Of a stretch of 64,000 bases of DNA, positions 9,409-19,262 are shown one piece after another (within the stretch, counting starts at the first letter, position 1; each line of letters begins with the position of its first letter). The DNA is from Methanobrevibacter woesei (GTDB taxonomy: Archaea; Methanobacteriota; Methanobacteria; Methanobacteriales; Methanobacteriaceae). Below the pieces are notes generated by a model that ran no database searches, was not told where the DNA came from, and saw only the letters and a program-made list of their open reading frames with translations. The position numbers and the translations under genes are program-made. The stretch spans positions 124,001 through 188,000 of the forward strand of contig NZ_MZGU01000002.1 of NCBI RefSeq assembly GCF_003111605.1, written 5' to 3'.

Positions 9409-11388
9409 TTATTTCTTCATTCCTTTTCTGGTTTTAACTGCTTGGCCTGTATTAAAATCGCCCATTTCATGAGCACATAACAAAGCTTTTCCATAAGCCA
9501 GTAACTCATCATCTTCACTTACAATTAAAACTTCATCATTGGACCTGATATTTTCATCACAATCTACAACAAATTTTGCAAATACACTTTTTCCATCCCG
9601 TGCAAAAGGAACAGAATCCTCATTTACAACAACTCTGTTCTCTGGATAAGGCATGGAATTGTGTAATCTTTTTGCACCTTCTTTTGAAAGTACTAAAAAG
9701 CTATCTGAAGCTCTCATATTAGCTACAATTACTCCTTTATCATAGATATGTCTGATTTTTCCTGTTTTTTTACTTTTTTCAATTTTGATATTTCCTTTAA
9801 ATAGTGCTTCTCCTGCACCAACACCAAATTGATAGTCAGCAATAGCCTTAATTTTTCTCAAATCATCTTTTTTAAATCTGATTTCATCTGATTGAGAGTG
9901 TTTATTATAAAGGCCTATTTCCAAATCCTTAATAACTCTTGAATGTATCAAAGTTTGATCATAGTACTCGACAAATTCAGATATGAAGTCTTCAATAAAT
10001 TCAATACTGTCCACATCTTTGATTTTAGGAGATTCATTTTGACTTAATGGATAGACTTCATCAATATCTAGAGGAACTAAACCGAATGGAATATCTAAAA
10101 CCATAAAATCAGTATCCTCCAAATCAAGCTCTCTTTCACTGCCATAAATATAGAATTCACCTAATTTTCCAGAGATAAATTTAGAATAAGGCTTACGGGA
10201 TGGAGGCAATATTACTAAATCACGTTTTTTAGGCATTTCCCTTAATTTATTCATGTGCCTTTTAACTTCACTTCTGTATAATGATTCGGGACCTGTAAAG
10301 AAGAATGCAGATTTCTTACTTCTTGGATTATATTTCTCCATATCATCCATATAATTAGCTAGTTGACGGTAAGCATTTAATAGCTGTGGATGAACTCTGC
10401 AACGTTCTTCAACAAGTTCCATTAAACTGCCTTCATAAATAGCTTGTCTAACTAATCTTAACTCAGCAAAGGAAACATGTAAATTATGAATAGCTATTAA
10501 ATCTCTTCTTTCTTTTTTATCCATAGCCCTCAAGTCATCAGGAGTATATTTAGTACATACTTCACAGGAACATGGCATTTCTTGAAGATTTTCTAATTTA
10601 TAGGTTCCGCGAGTGGATAATAACCTATCATCTTCAGCATATAAAATATAAGCTGCTGAGTCAAATAAATCACAACCCATTGCTGCAGCTAATGCAAAAA
10701 TCATAGGATGGCCTGCACCCATTAAATGACGTGGCTTATTGTCAGGTAAATGAGCAACAGAATTCATTACAACATCAACTAAGTCTTTATAATGATAAGA
10801 TTCCATTAATGGTACAACAGCACCAATTGGATATAAATCAGCATCTAACTTAGTTAATTCATCAGCACAGTATCTTCTTAAATCTGGAAATGTTGAACCT
10901 TGAACTACAGAATTTAACTTCATTTCCATATTTTGAGAGTTTCTATATTCAATAGCTTCACGGGCACGTTGTAAAGTGATTTCCAAATCTTCTTCTGCTT
11001 TTTCACGTGTAACAAAAGGAGCTGTTGGGATATCTAAACTAGTTCCAATATCTGTTTTAATTAATTCTTGAAATTCAATAACTTCCTTATTAGTTATATC
11101 CACATCACCGTAAACTGATAGCTGGAAAGAACCAGAGTCAGTCATTATCGGTCCATCAAAGTTAATAAGTTCATGTAGACCTTTATCAATTGCTTCTTGT
11201 TTTAAATCTTCATCTTTATAAATTAAGTAAGCATTAGTAATTACAATATCTGCACCATACTTCTTAACATCAATAGCCTGCTTACGCGGATGAATAACAG
11301 GCATTAAAGCAGGAGTTTTAACATTTCCATGTTTTGTTTTTAAAACACCTACTCTTCCTCTATTATCTTTTGCTTTAATTTCGAACAT
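9409..11388 (-). CDS. tgtA: Archaeosine tRNA-guanine transglycosylase (arcTGT)
   Basis: Exchanges guanine-15 in the D-loop of archaeal tRNAs for preQ0, the first tRNA-level step of archaeosine synthesis. The catalytic TIM-barrel occupies the first 360 residues, with the nucleophile region MTDSGSFQLSVYGDVD and the zinc site CSCEVC followed by IHNLH. C-terminal domains end in a PUA domain from about residue 585. The 659-aa length is the full archaeal form. The ATG at 11388 is taken as the start; an in-frame TTG lies two codons earlier (11394). It is divergent from the MnmC-like gene. Confidence 0.95.
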   Translation of the reverse strand: MFEIKAKDNRGRVGVLKTKHGNVKTPALMPVIHPRKQAIDVKKYGADIVITNAYLIYKDEDLKQEAIDKGLHELINFDGPIMTDSGSFQLSVYGDVDITNKEVIEFQELIKTDIGTSLDIPTAPFVTREKAEEDLEITLQRAREAIEYRNSQNMEMKLNSVVQGSTFPDLRRYCADELTKLDADLYPIGAVVPLMESYHYKDLVDVVMNSVAHLPDNKPRHLMGAGHPMIFALAAAMGCDLFDSAAYILYAEDDRLLSTRGTYKLENLQEMPCSCEVCTKYTPDDLRAMDKKERRDLIAIHNLHVSFAELRLVRQAIYEGSLMELVEERCRVHPQLLNAYRQLANYMDDMEKYNPRSKKSAFFFTGPESLYRSEVKRHMNKLREMPKKRDLVILPPSRKPYSKFISGKLGEFYIYGSERELDLEDTDFMVLDIPFGLVPLDIDEVYPLSQNESPKIKDVDSIEFIEDFISEFVEYYDQTLIHSRVIKDLEIGLYNKHSQSDEIRFKKDDLRKIKAIADYQFGVGAGEALFKGNIKIEKSKKTGKIRHIYDKGVIVANMRASDSFLVLSKEGAKRLHNSMPYPENRVVVNEDSVPFARDGKSVFAKFVVDCDENIRSNDEVLIVSEDDELLAYGKALLCAHEMGDFNTGQAVKTRKGMKK

Positions 11389-11574
11389 TGTCAAATTCCC
11401 TTAATTAATATAGATTAAATTTTATAACTAAAAATTATATAAACTTTGCTTAGAAATAAAATTAAAAAATAAATAAAACTATTAAAATTAGATTAAAATG
11501 AAAAATTGACAATAATAAAGACTTATTAATAAAAAAAGACTTTAAAAAATAAATTTAATTAAATTGCTTTAAAC

Positions 11575-11583
11575 TTTATATAA
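11575..11583 (+). promoter_or_regulatory. TATA box for the MnmC-like gene
   Basis: TTTATATAA is about 30 bases before a short leader and the ATG at 11614, which has only a weak ribosome binding site. It lies in the 225-base divergent interval shared with arcTGT. Confidence 0.5.
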
Positions 11584-11613
11584 AATTATAATAAAAATTA
11601 ATAGTTAGATAAA

Positions 11614-12825
11614 ATGAGTTACGAAGAAAGCGCTACTGTAATTAATGAAACAATTTTTGATTTGGTAAATAAACTTTTTGATAAAGAAAAAGAAACCTCT
11701 GATGAAAGTTTACGTGAAAACTTTTTTAATGAAAATAAAGAATTCTTTGTCTTAACAGATGATGGTTCATACTCCATTAAATCAAAAGAGATTAATCATA
11801 AAATAGAAACACTTCACACATCAACAGGTGCAATTAGTGAATCCTTTGAAAAGTTCATTAAACCTTTGAAATTAAATTATAGTGAAGATATAGCTATTTT
11901 AGATATCTGTGCTGGTCTTGGTTACAATACTTCAGCAGCACTTGCCGATTTTATTAAAAATTCAAAAGACAGTAATTTACATGTTGATATGGTTGAAATA
12001 TCTAAAGCTACGCTCGCCTGTGGTCTTTTAGTTCCTTCACCAATCCCAGAACATGACATAACAAAAAAGGCAATTGAAGATGAACTAATTAAGCAGGACT
12101 ATGCAACCCTATCTCTTGAAAAATGTGAGATTCCTGAAAATATTGACATTGCTCTTTATATTGATGATGCACGTCAAACCATCCAATCTTTAGAGGACAA
12201 CTATTATGATGCAATATTTTTAGATCCATTTTCACAAAATATGGCTCCAGAATTATTCTCTACTGATTTTTTCAAAGAGTTTAGACGAGTTATTAAAAAT
12301 GATGGAATTGTGTGTACTTACACTTCATCTGCACCAGTTAGGGCTGCATTTATTGAAAACAACTTCCATATTGGGCAAGGCCCTATTTTTGGAAGAAAAC
12401 AAGGAGGTACACTAGCTAGTCCTAATCCTTTGATGCTTAAAAAATCATTACCAAAAAATGATGAAATTAGAATAGCTTTATCTGATGTGGGCATTCCATT
12501 TAGAGATCCTGGACTTAACAACAGTAGCGAATATATTTTAGAAAGCAGAACTGAAGAAAGGCATGAAGCACGTCACAATACTAAGATTTCATCAGCCGTT
12601 AAAACACCAATCTTTCTAACACAGGAAATGGAAGATGAAAAACTAAAAAGAAGGGTTGAAAGGAATTTAGCTAAAATGAATATTCCGTCAACAACTTCAA
12701 AGGAAGCTTTTTATATTTTAGAGCCTGAAAATAACTATTTAGAAGCACAGGAAATTGATAACAATTCCCGTTCAAGAATACTTCAAATGATTGATAATTT
12801 AAAAGAAGTTAAAGAGAACAAATAA
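11614..12825 (+). CDS. MnmC-like SAM-dependent methyltransferase
   Basis: A 403-aa protein with an MnmC-type (Methyltransf_30) domain: LHTSTGAISESFEKF before the SAM site ILDICAGLGYNTSAA, then YDAIFLDPFSQNMAPELFS, DGIVCTYTSSAPVRAAF and the basic GRKQGG stretch. These match the methyltransferase half of bacterial MnmC, which finishes mnm5U at tRNA wobble uridine 34. The oxidase half is absent, and the last 100 or so residues are a Lys/Glu-rich extension I cannot assign. It faces arcTGT divergently, which fits a tRNA-modification role, and the next gene (GT2) begins 15 bases later. Confidence 0.75.
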   Translation: MSYEESATVINETIFDLVNKLFDKEKETSDESLRENFFNENKEFFVLTDDGSYSIKSKEINHKIETLHTSTGAISESFEKFIKPLKLNYSEDIAILDICAGLGYNTSAALADFIKNSKDSNLHVDMVEISKATLACGLLVPSPIPEHDITKKAIEDELIKQDYATLSLEKCEIPENIDIALYIDDARQTIQSLEDNYYDAIFLDPFSQNMAPELFSTDFFKEFRRVIKNDGIVCTYTSSAPVRAAFIENNFHIGQGPIFGRKQGGTLASPNPLMLKKSLPKNDEIRIALSDVGIPFRDPGLNNSSEYILESRTEERHEARHNTKISSAVKTPIFLTQEMEDEKLKRRVERNLAKMNIPSTTSKEAFYILEPENNYLEAQEIDNNSRSRILQMIDNLKEVKENK

Positions 12826-12840
12826 CTAATGTGAGATAAA

Positions 12841-13899
12841 ATGTACCAAGTTTCTGTAATAATACCTTTCTACAATGGTGAAAGCCATTTTAAGGAATCC
12901 TTTAAATCAATAAAAAATCAAAGCATTGGTTTTGAAAACATTGAAGTTATTTTTGTCAATGACTGTTCAAAAGATTCAAGCCCTATTTTAGCTAAAGAAT
13001 ACAGTGAAAAATATGAAAACTGTAAATTTGTTGATTTAAGTTTATACCATTCAAAAAACTCTGGTTTTCCTGGAAGGCCTAGAAACTATGGATTGAAAGA
13101 AGCTACTGCAGAATATATAGTATTTTATGACATTGACGACTGTTATCATCCTAAAGCCTTTGAAAAGTTATTGAGCACTATGAAAAGTGAAAACAGTGAC
13201 TTGATAATAGGAAACTATTCTACAGAAACAAACAATGGTTCAATTAAAAATAGGTTCTGCAAAACAAAAAAAGATTTAATCAATATTAACCCGCTGAAAA
13301 ATCAGAAAACCTTTGATAAAATAAGCAATATTACTTTTATAAGTTCATGGGGTAAACTATTTAAAAAAAGCATTATTGAAAAAAACAATTTAATTTTTAT
13401 TGAAGATGGACCTGTTGAAGATGCAGATTTCTACTTTAAATATTTACTATATGCAAAAACAGTTACTATCTTACCACATGACTATTTATACTTCTATAAT
13501 GAATATTCTGATTCAACAATCCATAGACATGACAAAAAACTTCTAAAAAGATATTTAAAAGGCTTTAAAAGAATATGTGAGTTTATGGATAAAAATTATA
13601 CATTATCTTATGATTTATTTTATGGAGATTATTTATCCAATTTACTGCTAATTTTTATAAATACAAAAGGCAAAAGAGAAACTAAAATAGAACTATTAGA
13701 AGAAATCAATACTTTTGAGGAAAATAAAGATAGTATAGATCTTGGAAAACCTGAAATTAACTTATTAAATAATTTAATTAAAAAAAGAAAATTTAAAAGA
13801 GCTATCCTTTTATCTAAAGTTTATGATGTTATGTATAATAATCAGACTATAAAAAAAATTTACAGGAACTTAAATAACAATAGACGAAACAAACAATAA
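12841..13899 (+). CDS. Glycosyltransferase family 2
   Basis: A GT-A fold glycosyltransferase, 352 aa. It opens with VSVIIPFYNG, then IKNQSIGFENIEVIFVNDCSKDSS, PGRPRNYGLKEA, and the metal-binding acidic motif FYDIDD. There are no membrane helices, so it is probably a cytosolic or peripheral enzyme acting on lipid-linked glycan. It is one of three related GT2 paralogues in the window (others at 19263 and 25222), all sharing the QS/TIGFENLEV-DDCS and PRN-G-E signatures. A partial ribosome binding site TGAGAT precedes the ATG. It converges on the FkbM gene with a 4-base gap. Confidence 0.85.
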   Translation: MYQVSVIIPFYNGESHFKESFKSIKNQSIGFENIEVIFVNDCSKDSSPILAKEYSEKYENCKFVDLSLYHSKNSGFPGRPRNYGLKEATAEYIVFYDIDDCYHPKAFEKLLSTMKSENSDLIIGNYSTETNNGSIKNRFCKTKKDLININPLKNQKTFDKISNITFISSWGKLFKKSIIEKNNLIFIEDGPVEDADFYFKYLLYAKTVTILPHDYLYFYNEYSDSTIHRHDKKLLKRYLKGFKRICEFMDKNYTLSYDLFYGDYLSNLLLIFINTKGKRETKIELLEEINTFEENKDSIDLGKPEINLLNNLIKKRKFKRAILLSKVYDVMYNNQTIKKIYRNLNNNRRNKQ

Positions 13900-13903
13900 G
13901 CTA

Positions 13904-14788
13904 TTACTTATATGCATGAATAAATCCCATATCATCAAAATCAAAGCTGAAACTACCATATTTTTTTATTTTAAAGCCTTCATTTTCCAATTTTTTAACT
14001 AAACTATTATACTCTTTCTTTACCATTTTAGAGTGGTGTTCAAAAATAATATCATTAAACATTGAAAGGTCAGAACCCTCAATTATCCCAAATTCACATC
14101 CTTCACAGTCCATTTTTAAAATATCTGGTTTTACATTATACTTTCTTAAAATATCAGCTATTGTAATAACATCCACATCATAAAAATGCTTTTGATTAAC
14201 AGATGAGGTATAAACAGAAATGGAATCCATTAAATCAATGTTAATTTTACCTCGTTTATTAGAAACAGCACAATTAAAAAAATGGACTTTATCCTTAAGA
14301 TTATCATTTAAAGAAGCATTTTTTAAAGCTAATTCATGGAGTTCAATAACTGGTTCAAAAGCAAAGACTTCAGCCCCATTACTTGCAAAAAATAAACTTG
14401 AATCACCAGCATTTGAACCAACATCAATAACAACACGACCATTAAAGTCTATACCAAAACTATCCCAATAACCTTCATGAAAACGCTCATAAAAGGAACC
14501 TATTGGAAGATTAAATTGATTATAAATCTTTATATCTTCCCAATTAATAATCTCTTTTGCTGATTCTATTTCATAAATAAAGTTAATCAATCCATCATAA
14601 TCATTAACTCCACAAGCAAATGCATTCATTAATCTGTTTAAAGAAGAGGGATTTTTAATTGTTATTAATTGAGCGAAATCTTTAGATTTAACCGTGATTT
14701 CTTTTTTAAAACCTGCCTTAAAAAGTAAACATTCCACGGGATTATCTAAAAACTTAAAATAATCAAAAAAAGAGTAAATTTCCCCCAT
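13904..14788 (-). CDS. FkbM family methyltransferase
   Basis: A 294-aa protein whose C-terminal two-thirds is an FkbM-type SAM methyltransferase: VVIDVGSNAGDSSLFFASNGAEVFAFEPV for SAM binding, then ILKMDCEGCEFGIIEGSD and an IIFEHH motif. FkbM enzymes usually O-methylate sugars or polyketides; among glycan genes a sugar methylation is likely. The N-terminal 110 residues are helical without a recognised fold. No ribosome binding site is visible before the ATG. Both its stop and the stop of the convergent GT2 lie in one small hairpin (13896-13911). Confidence 0.85.
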   Translation of the reverse strand: MGEIYSFFDYFKFLDNPVECLLFKAGFKKEITVKSKDFAQLITIKNPSSLNRLMNAFACGVNDYDGLINFIYEIESAKEIINWEDIKIYNQFNLPIGSFYERFHEGYWDSFGIDFNGRVVIDVGSNAGDSSLFFASNGAEVFAFEPVIELHELALKNASLNDNLKDKVHFFNCAVSNKRGKINIDLMDSISVYTSSVNQKHFYDVDVITIADILRKYNVKPDILKMDCEGCEFGIIEGSDLSMFNDIIFEHHSKMVKKEYNSLVKKLENEGFKIKKYGSFSFDFDDMGFIHAYK

Positions 14789-14811
14789 AGTTAAACATCA
14801 CTAAAATTAAT

Positions 14812-14844
14812 AAAAAAAATAAAATTCCTTAAAATAAAGGAATT
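14812..14844 (-). terminator. Intrinsic terminator-like hairpin at the glmS stop
   Basis: The minus strand reads AATTCCTT-(6 nt)-AAGGAATT followed by a tract with eight T (14812-14819). The perfect 8-bp stem includes the TAA stop of glmS (14843-14845). This is one of the clearest terminators in the window. Confidence 0.65.
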
Positions 14845-16642
14845 ATTCTACAGTAACACATTTTGCGAGATTTTTAGGTTGATCAGGGTTTAAATCTCTT
14901 TCAATAGCTACATAATATGAAAGTAATTGTAATGGAACAATATAAACTAATGGTGCAATAATATCATCAACTTCTGGATTAATAATAAATACATCATCAG
15001 ATTTGGAAATTAAATCTTTATCATTAGAAGCCCCAATAGCTAAAACTTTTGCTCCACGAGATTTTACTTCCTCTAAATTACTCATAGTTTTTCTGTGGTT
15101 TTCTCCAGGTGGTAAAACAACAACTACAGGAATATCCTCATCAATTAAAGCTAAAGGACCATGTTTTAGCTCCCCTGCAGCATAACCCTCACCATGAATA
15201 TAAGTAATTTCTTTAAGTTTTAAGGCACCTTCCAATGCAACAGGATAAGAGTAACCTCTTCCAATAAAGAAGAAATCATTAACATTCTCTCCATCTCTAT
15301 TTACATTATATATTTTTGCTATTTCTTTAACAACATCTGCATCTTTTAATAATTCATCAATATAGGAAGGTACTTTATTTAATTTTTCTAATAACTCTTC
15401 ATTTTTGCCCATTAATGCAGCAAATATATAAATAGCAGTAAGTTGACTTAAATATGTTTTAGTAGCAGCCACACCAATTTCAGGACCTGCTTGTGTTTGA
15501 ATTACATATTTAGCACGTCTTGTCATTGAAGAACCAGCAACATTAACAATTCCTAAAGTTTGAGAAGATTCATTTGCAACATCAAGTGCTTTTAAGGTGT
15601 CAGCAGTCTCACCTGATTGTGAAATGAAAATAACCAAAGTATGTTCATTTAATGTGTTTGTTGAATATTTAAATTCAGATGCCAAAATAACATCTGTAGG
15701 AATTCCAGCTAGTGATTCAAGTAAATATTTACCAGTTAATGAAGCATGGTAAGATGTTCCACAAGCTACAAAACAAATACGATTAATATCTTCTAAATCA
15801 TCAATAATTTTTTGGATATTATTTCTTTCAGTTAATGTGTTTCTAACAGCAGTAGCCTGTTCATTAATCTCTTTAATCATGAAATAATCATAACCTTCTT
15901 TTTCAGCCATTTCAGGAGTCCAGTCAATTGTTTCAACATCTTTATCAATTACATTACCATTTTCATCTTTAATTGTAACTCCATTTTCTTCTAAAATAAC
16001 AAATTCTCCCCTTTCAGGATAAATGATATTATTAGCATATTTTAAAATAGCTGGAGAGTCAGATGCAACAAAATAACCATCTTCACCAAGACCAACAATT
16101 AAAGGGCTGTCTTTACGTGTAGCTACAATTTTATTAGGCTCATCCTTACTGATAACTGCCATTGCATAAGCACCATGAATGATTTCTGTTGTTTTTCTAA
16201 CAGCTCCTTCAAGATTTAATCCTTCATCCATGAATTTTTGAACTAAATGAGGAATAACTTCAGTATCAGTATCAGATTTGAAAACATGACCTTCATTTTC
16301 AAGTTGTTCTTTAATTGAAGAGTAATTTTCAATAATACCATTGTGAACAACAGCTATTGCATTATCTTCATCTGTTTGAGGGTGAGAATTGATTTTACTT
16401 GGATCACCATGAGTAGCCCAACGTACATGAGCTATTCCATAACTTCCATCCATATCCCCTAAATCCAATTTAGAGTCAACTTCCTTAATTTTTCCTTTAT
16501 CTTTTTTGATGTTAATATTTTCATCAAAAGTAGCTATTCCAATAGAGTCATATCCTCTGTATTCCAACTTTGAAATACAATCTAAGAGTATAGGTGCTAC
16601 TTGTTCTTTATTTTTTAATATACAACCTACTATACCACACAT
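14843..16642 (-). CDS. glmS: Glutamine--fructose-6-phosphate aminotransferase (isomerizing)
   Basis: Makes glucosamine-6-phosphate from fructose-6-phosphate and glutamine, the entry to UDP-GlcNAc for pseudomurein and glycoproteins. The N-terminal Ntn amidotransferase domain begins MCGIVGC with nucleophile Cys2 and has the glutamine-site HVRWATHG. Two SIS sugar-isomerase domains follow (about 285-420 and 455-590; [19 protein letters not shown]), and the protein ends in the family signature LAKCVTVE. The length of 599 aa is standard. The start is certain because Cys2 must be exposed; AAGGTG lies seven bases before the ATG. Confidence 0.97.
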   Translation of the reverse strand: MCGIVGCILKNKEQVAPILLDCISKLEYRGYDSIGIATFDENINIKKDKGKIKEVDSKLDLGDMDGSYGIAHVRWATHGDPSKINSHPQTDEDNAIAVVHNGIIENYSSIKEQLENEGHVFKSDTDTEVIPHLVQKFMDEGLNLEGAVRKTTEIIHGAYAMAVISKDEPNKIVATRKDSPLIVGLGEDGYFVASDSPAILKYANNIIYPERGEFVILEENGVTIKDENGNVIDKDVETIDWTPEMAEKEGYDYFMIKEINEQATAVRNTLTERNNIQKIIDDLEDINRICFVACGTSYHASLTGKYLLESLAGIPTDVILASEFKYSTNTLNEHTLVIFISQSGETADTLKALDVANESSQTLGIVNVAGSSMTRRAKYVIQTQAGPEIGVAATKTYLSQLTAIYIFAALMGKNEELLEKLNKVPSYIDELLKDADVVKEIAKIYNVNRDGENVNDFFFIGRGYSYPVALEGALKLKEITYIHGEGYAAGELKHGPLALIDEDIPVVVVLPPGENHRKTMSNLEEVKSRGAKVLAIGASNDKDLISKSDDVFIINPEVDDIIAPLVYIVPLQLLSYYVAIERDLNPDQPKNLAKCVTVE

Positions 16643-16759
16643 TTAATGACACCTTAAAATTTAATCTTTTTTAATATTATGATATTTTTAGTTTATCATA
16701 ATATAAATACATTAATAATAGCTTAAAAAAGAGAATAAAAAAGAAATTAAAAAAAATAG

Positions 16760-17473
16760 TTAATTGTAATTATAGATATCTTTATAAAGATTTACTACTT
16801 CGCCAATAATTAAAATTGCAGGAGTATTAATTTCTTTAGTTGAAATATCATCAAGAGTTCCAAAAATAACTCTTTCTTTAGGTAAAGTTCCACTTTCAAT
16901 AACACAAACTGGAGTATCTGGAGCGCGATATTTCATAATTTCATTAGTGTTTTCCTTGATATTCCCAATACCCATCAAAATAATTAATGTGTCTGCAGTA
17001 TAATCCCATTTAACTTGTTTTTCAGATTTTGTTGGATCTTCATGTCCAGTCACAATAGTAACAGAAGTAGCTAATGCTCTATGAGTTACAGGAAGACCTA
17101 ATGAAGTTGGAGCTCCAATAGCTGATGTTACACCAGGAATAACCTCAAATTTAATATCATTTTCCATAAGTGCAAGAATTTCTTCTCCACCACGACCAAA
17201 AACAAATGGATCTCCACCTTTAAGGCGAACAACATTCTCATTTTCGCGAGCTTGAGCAATAATTAACTCATTAATCTCATCTTGAGTTTTATAATGTTCA
17301 CCTGCTTTCTTACCAACATATATCCTTTTAGCTGATTTAGGAGCATGTTCTAAAATTTCTTCATTAGCTAAATAATCATATAAAACAACATCTGCTTTAT
17401 TTAAAGCTTTAACTGCTTTTAAAGTGATTAAATCAGCATCTCCAGGACCTGCACCAATTAAATAAACTACCAT
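16760..17473 (-). CDS. cobA: Uroporphyrinogen-III C-methyltransferase (SUMT)
   Basis: Methylates uroporphyrinogen III at C2 and C7 with SAM to precorrin-2, which leads to cobamides, coenzyme F430 and siroheme-type tetrapyrroles. The 237-aa single-domain enzyme shows [45 protein letters not shown] and [12 protein letters not shown], all SUMT signatures. GTGAT lies before the ATG. It is last in a purC-purS-purQ-SUMT run (7-base gap to purQ), an unusual partner for purine genes. HemD for the preceding step is at 24458. Confidence 0.94.
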   Translation of the reverse strand: MVVYLIGAGPGDADLITLKAVKALNKADVVLYDYLANEEILEHAPKSAKRIYVGKKAGEHYKTQDEINELIIAQARENENVVRLKGGDPFVFGRGGEEILALMENDIKFEVIPGVTSAIGAPTSLGLPVTHRALATSVTIVTGHEDPTKSEKQVKWDYTADTLIILMGIGNIKENTNEIMKYRAPDTPVCVIESGTLPKERVIFGTLDDISTKEINTPAILIIGEVVNLYKDIYNYN

Positions 17474-17480
17474 CTAATCA

Positions 17481-18125
17481 CTATAAAAATCCTTTAAAGA
17501 AGTTTAAACCATCAGTTGAACCTAAAATAGATTCACAAGCCCTTTCTGGATGAGGCATCATAGCACAAACTAAACCAGATTCATCACAAACACTTGTAAT
17601 AGCTTCAAGTGAACCATTAGGGTTTTTATCTTTAAATTGTAAAACAATTTGATCTTGATCTTTTAATAAATCAATATCTTCTGTGTAAAATCTTCCTTCT
17701 GCATGAGCTATTGGAATTTGAACAGTTTCACCTTTCTTAAAGTTTTTAGTAAAAGGAGTTCTTGTAGTTCCAACTTTTAAATCCACCCATTCACAGTTAA
17801 ATTTAGGATTCTCATTAGTGATGAAAACACCAGGAACAAGACCAATCTCACCTAAAATTTGAGCACCATTACATATTCCTAAAACAGGTTTTTCTTCTTT
17901 AACTAATTCTTTAATACCATCGATAACTGGAGTTATAGAAGCCATAGCTCCTGCTCTTAAATAATCCCCATAAGAAAAACCACCAGGAATCACAATACCA
18001 TCAAAATCTGATAAATTTTCCTCATTCCACCAGACATACTCAGGAGTTGCTCCAGCGAGTTCAATAGCTTTAGCTACATCACGGTCACAATTAGTTCCAG
18101 GAAATCTAATTACACCAATTTTCAT
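17481..18125 (-). CDS. purQ: Phosphoribosylformylglycinamidine synthase, glutaminase subunit
   Basis: Supplies ammonia from glutamine to PurL for formylglycinamidine ribonucleotide synthesis in the purine pathway. The class I amidotransferase motifs are visible: nucleophile Cys in [13 protein letters not shown] and His/Glu in [10 protein letters not shown], plus FPGTNCDRD near the start. The frame is open upstream to 18161, but AAAGGAG before the ATG at 18125 ([14 protein letters not shown]) sets the start, giving 214 aa. It sits after purS with a 20-base gap; purL is not in the window. Confidence 0.95.
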   Translation of the reverse strand: MKIGVIRFPGTNCDRDVAKAIELAGATPEYVWWNEENLSDFDGIVIPGGFSYGDYLRAGAMASITPVIDGIKELVKEEKPVLGICNGAQILGEIGLVPGVFITNENPKFNCEWVDLKVGTTRTPFTKNFKKGETVQIPIAHAEGRFYTEDIDLLKDQDQIVLQFKDKNPNGSLEAITSVCDESGLVCAMMPHPERACESILGSTDGLNFFKGFL

Positions 18126-18145
18126 GAATAAATCTCCTTTAGTAA

Positions 18146-18415
18146 TTATTGAATTCCACATGCACTATTTTGGGGAATAACAGTTATTTTATAATTGTGA
18201 ATTACTGGATTACAAAGTAATCTTTCACAAATATCAACTACATTTTCACGAATAACTTCTCTATCTTCCCCTTCCATTTGGAATTTAATAATATCAATAG
18301 TTTTTGCATTTTTAACTTCATAACCAAGTAAATCAAGAGATCTTTCAATTGTAGTAGCCTCTGGATTTAACATACCATTTTTTAAAGAGATTTTAACTTC
18401 AATATCAAAAATCAT
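18146..18415 (-). CDS. purS: Phosphoribosylformylglycinamidine synthase subunit PurS
   Basis: A small subunit of about 89 aa that bridges PurQ and Pur[28 protein letters not shown] is the PurS signature. An in-frame GTG at 18424 exists, but AGGTG sits six bases before the ATG at 18415, so the ATG is chosen. It is in an operon between purC (9-base gap) and purQ. Confidence 0.93.
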   Translation of the reverse strand: MIFDIEVKISLKNGMLNPEATTIERSLDLLGYEVKNAKTIDIIKFQMEGEDREVIRENVVDICERLLCNPVIHNYKITVIPQNSACGIQ

Positions 18416-18424
18416 TAAAAACAC

Positions 18425-19162
18425 CTATAAACCATATTTGGATTTATCATCATCAGATAATACCCTGTTATAAACTTCTAAATAAGCATCCATTACTTCA
18501 TCATCTTTTCCTTTTCTGAAAAGTTCTTTATCCATCATTTCTAAGGTTTCTTTATCCCATAACCTGCAGCTATCTGGACTGATTTCATCACCTAAAATGA
18601 TGTTACCTTCTTCATCTCTACCAAATTCTATTTTAAAGTCGACTAAAATAATTCCAGCTTGATCAAAGAATTCACGAAGAGCATCATTGACTTTACCAGC
18701 AAGTTCAACAAGTATATCAATTTCATCTTGAGTAGCTATTCCTAATGCTTTAATAATAGAGTAATTTAACATAGGATCGTGGAACTCATCATCTTTATAA
18801 TCCATTTGAACAATAGGAGGATCTAATTTAGTTCCATCTTCAATAGGATATTTACGAACTAAACTTCCAGTTGCAATATTTCTAACGATTACTTCAATTG
18901 GAATCATATCCAATTTTTGAGCAAGCATTACATTATTCTCTAAAAGTTCAATAAATTGAGTTTTAATTCCTTTACTTTCAAGGTATTGGAAAATTTTAGA
19001 AGAAATAACTGCATTTAAGCATCCTTTTTTATTCATAACTTCTTTTCTTTCTCCATCCCCAGCAGTCATGTCATCTCTAAACTCAATAATTACTTTATCC
19101 TCATCAGTAGTATTGTAAACACTTTTTACTTTACCACCGTTAATTAATTCTTTACGCTCCAT
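18425..19162 (-). CDS. purC: SAICAR synthetase
   Basis: Phosphoribosylaminoimidazole-succinocarboxamide synthase, joining CAIR and aspartate with ATP in purine synthesis. The 245-aa sequence has the N-terminal ELINGGKVKSVYNT nucleotide site, the IVRNIATGSL motif, VDFKIEFGR and the signature GDEISPDSCRLWD. It is the first gene of the purC-purS-purQ-SUMT unit; the ATG has GATGAT upstream, and a TATA-like stretch lies in the 100-base gap to the divergent GT2. Confidence 0.95.
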   Translation of the reverse strand: MERKELINGGKVKSVYNTTDEDKVIIEFRDDMTAGDGERKEVMNKKGCLNAVISSKIFQYLESKGIKTQFIELLENNVMLAQKLDMIPIEVIVRNIATGSLVRKYPIEDGTKLDPPIVQMDYKDDEFHDPMLNYSIIKALGIATQDEIDILVELAGKVNDALREFFDQAGIILVDFKIEFGRDEEGNIILGDEISPDSCRLWDKETLEMMDKELFRKGKDDEVMDAYLEVYNRVLSDDDKSKYGL

Positions 19163-19262
19163 GATATCATCATATAAAATTTAATAAATTATAAATATAT
19201 TTTAGTTATATTATTATATAACTTTTTTAGTTGAAAATAATTAATTAACATTTTTTTTATTA

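Noticed and set aside
16749-16772. Hairpin TAATT-GT-AATTA with T-run at the SUMT stop
   Set aside because: The two-base loop cannot close and the repeat is all A/T apart from one base, so it is too weak to call a terminator.
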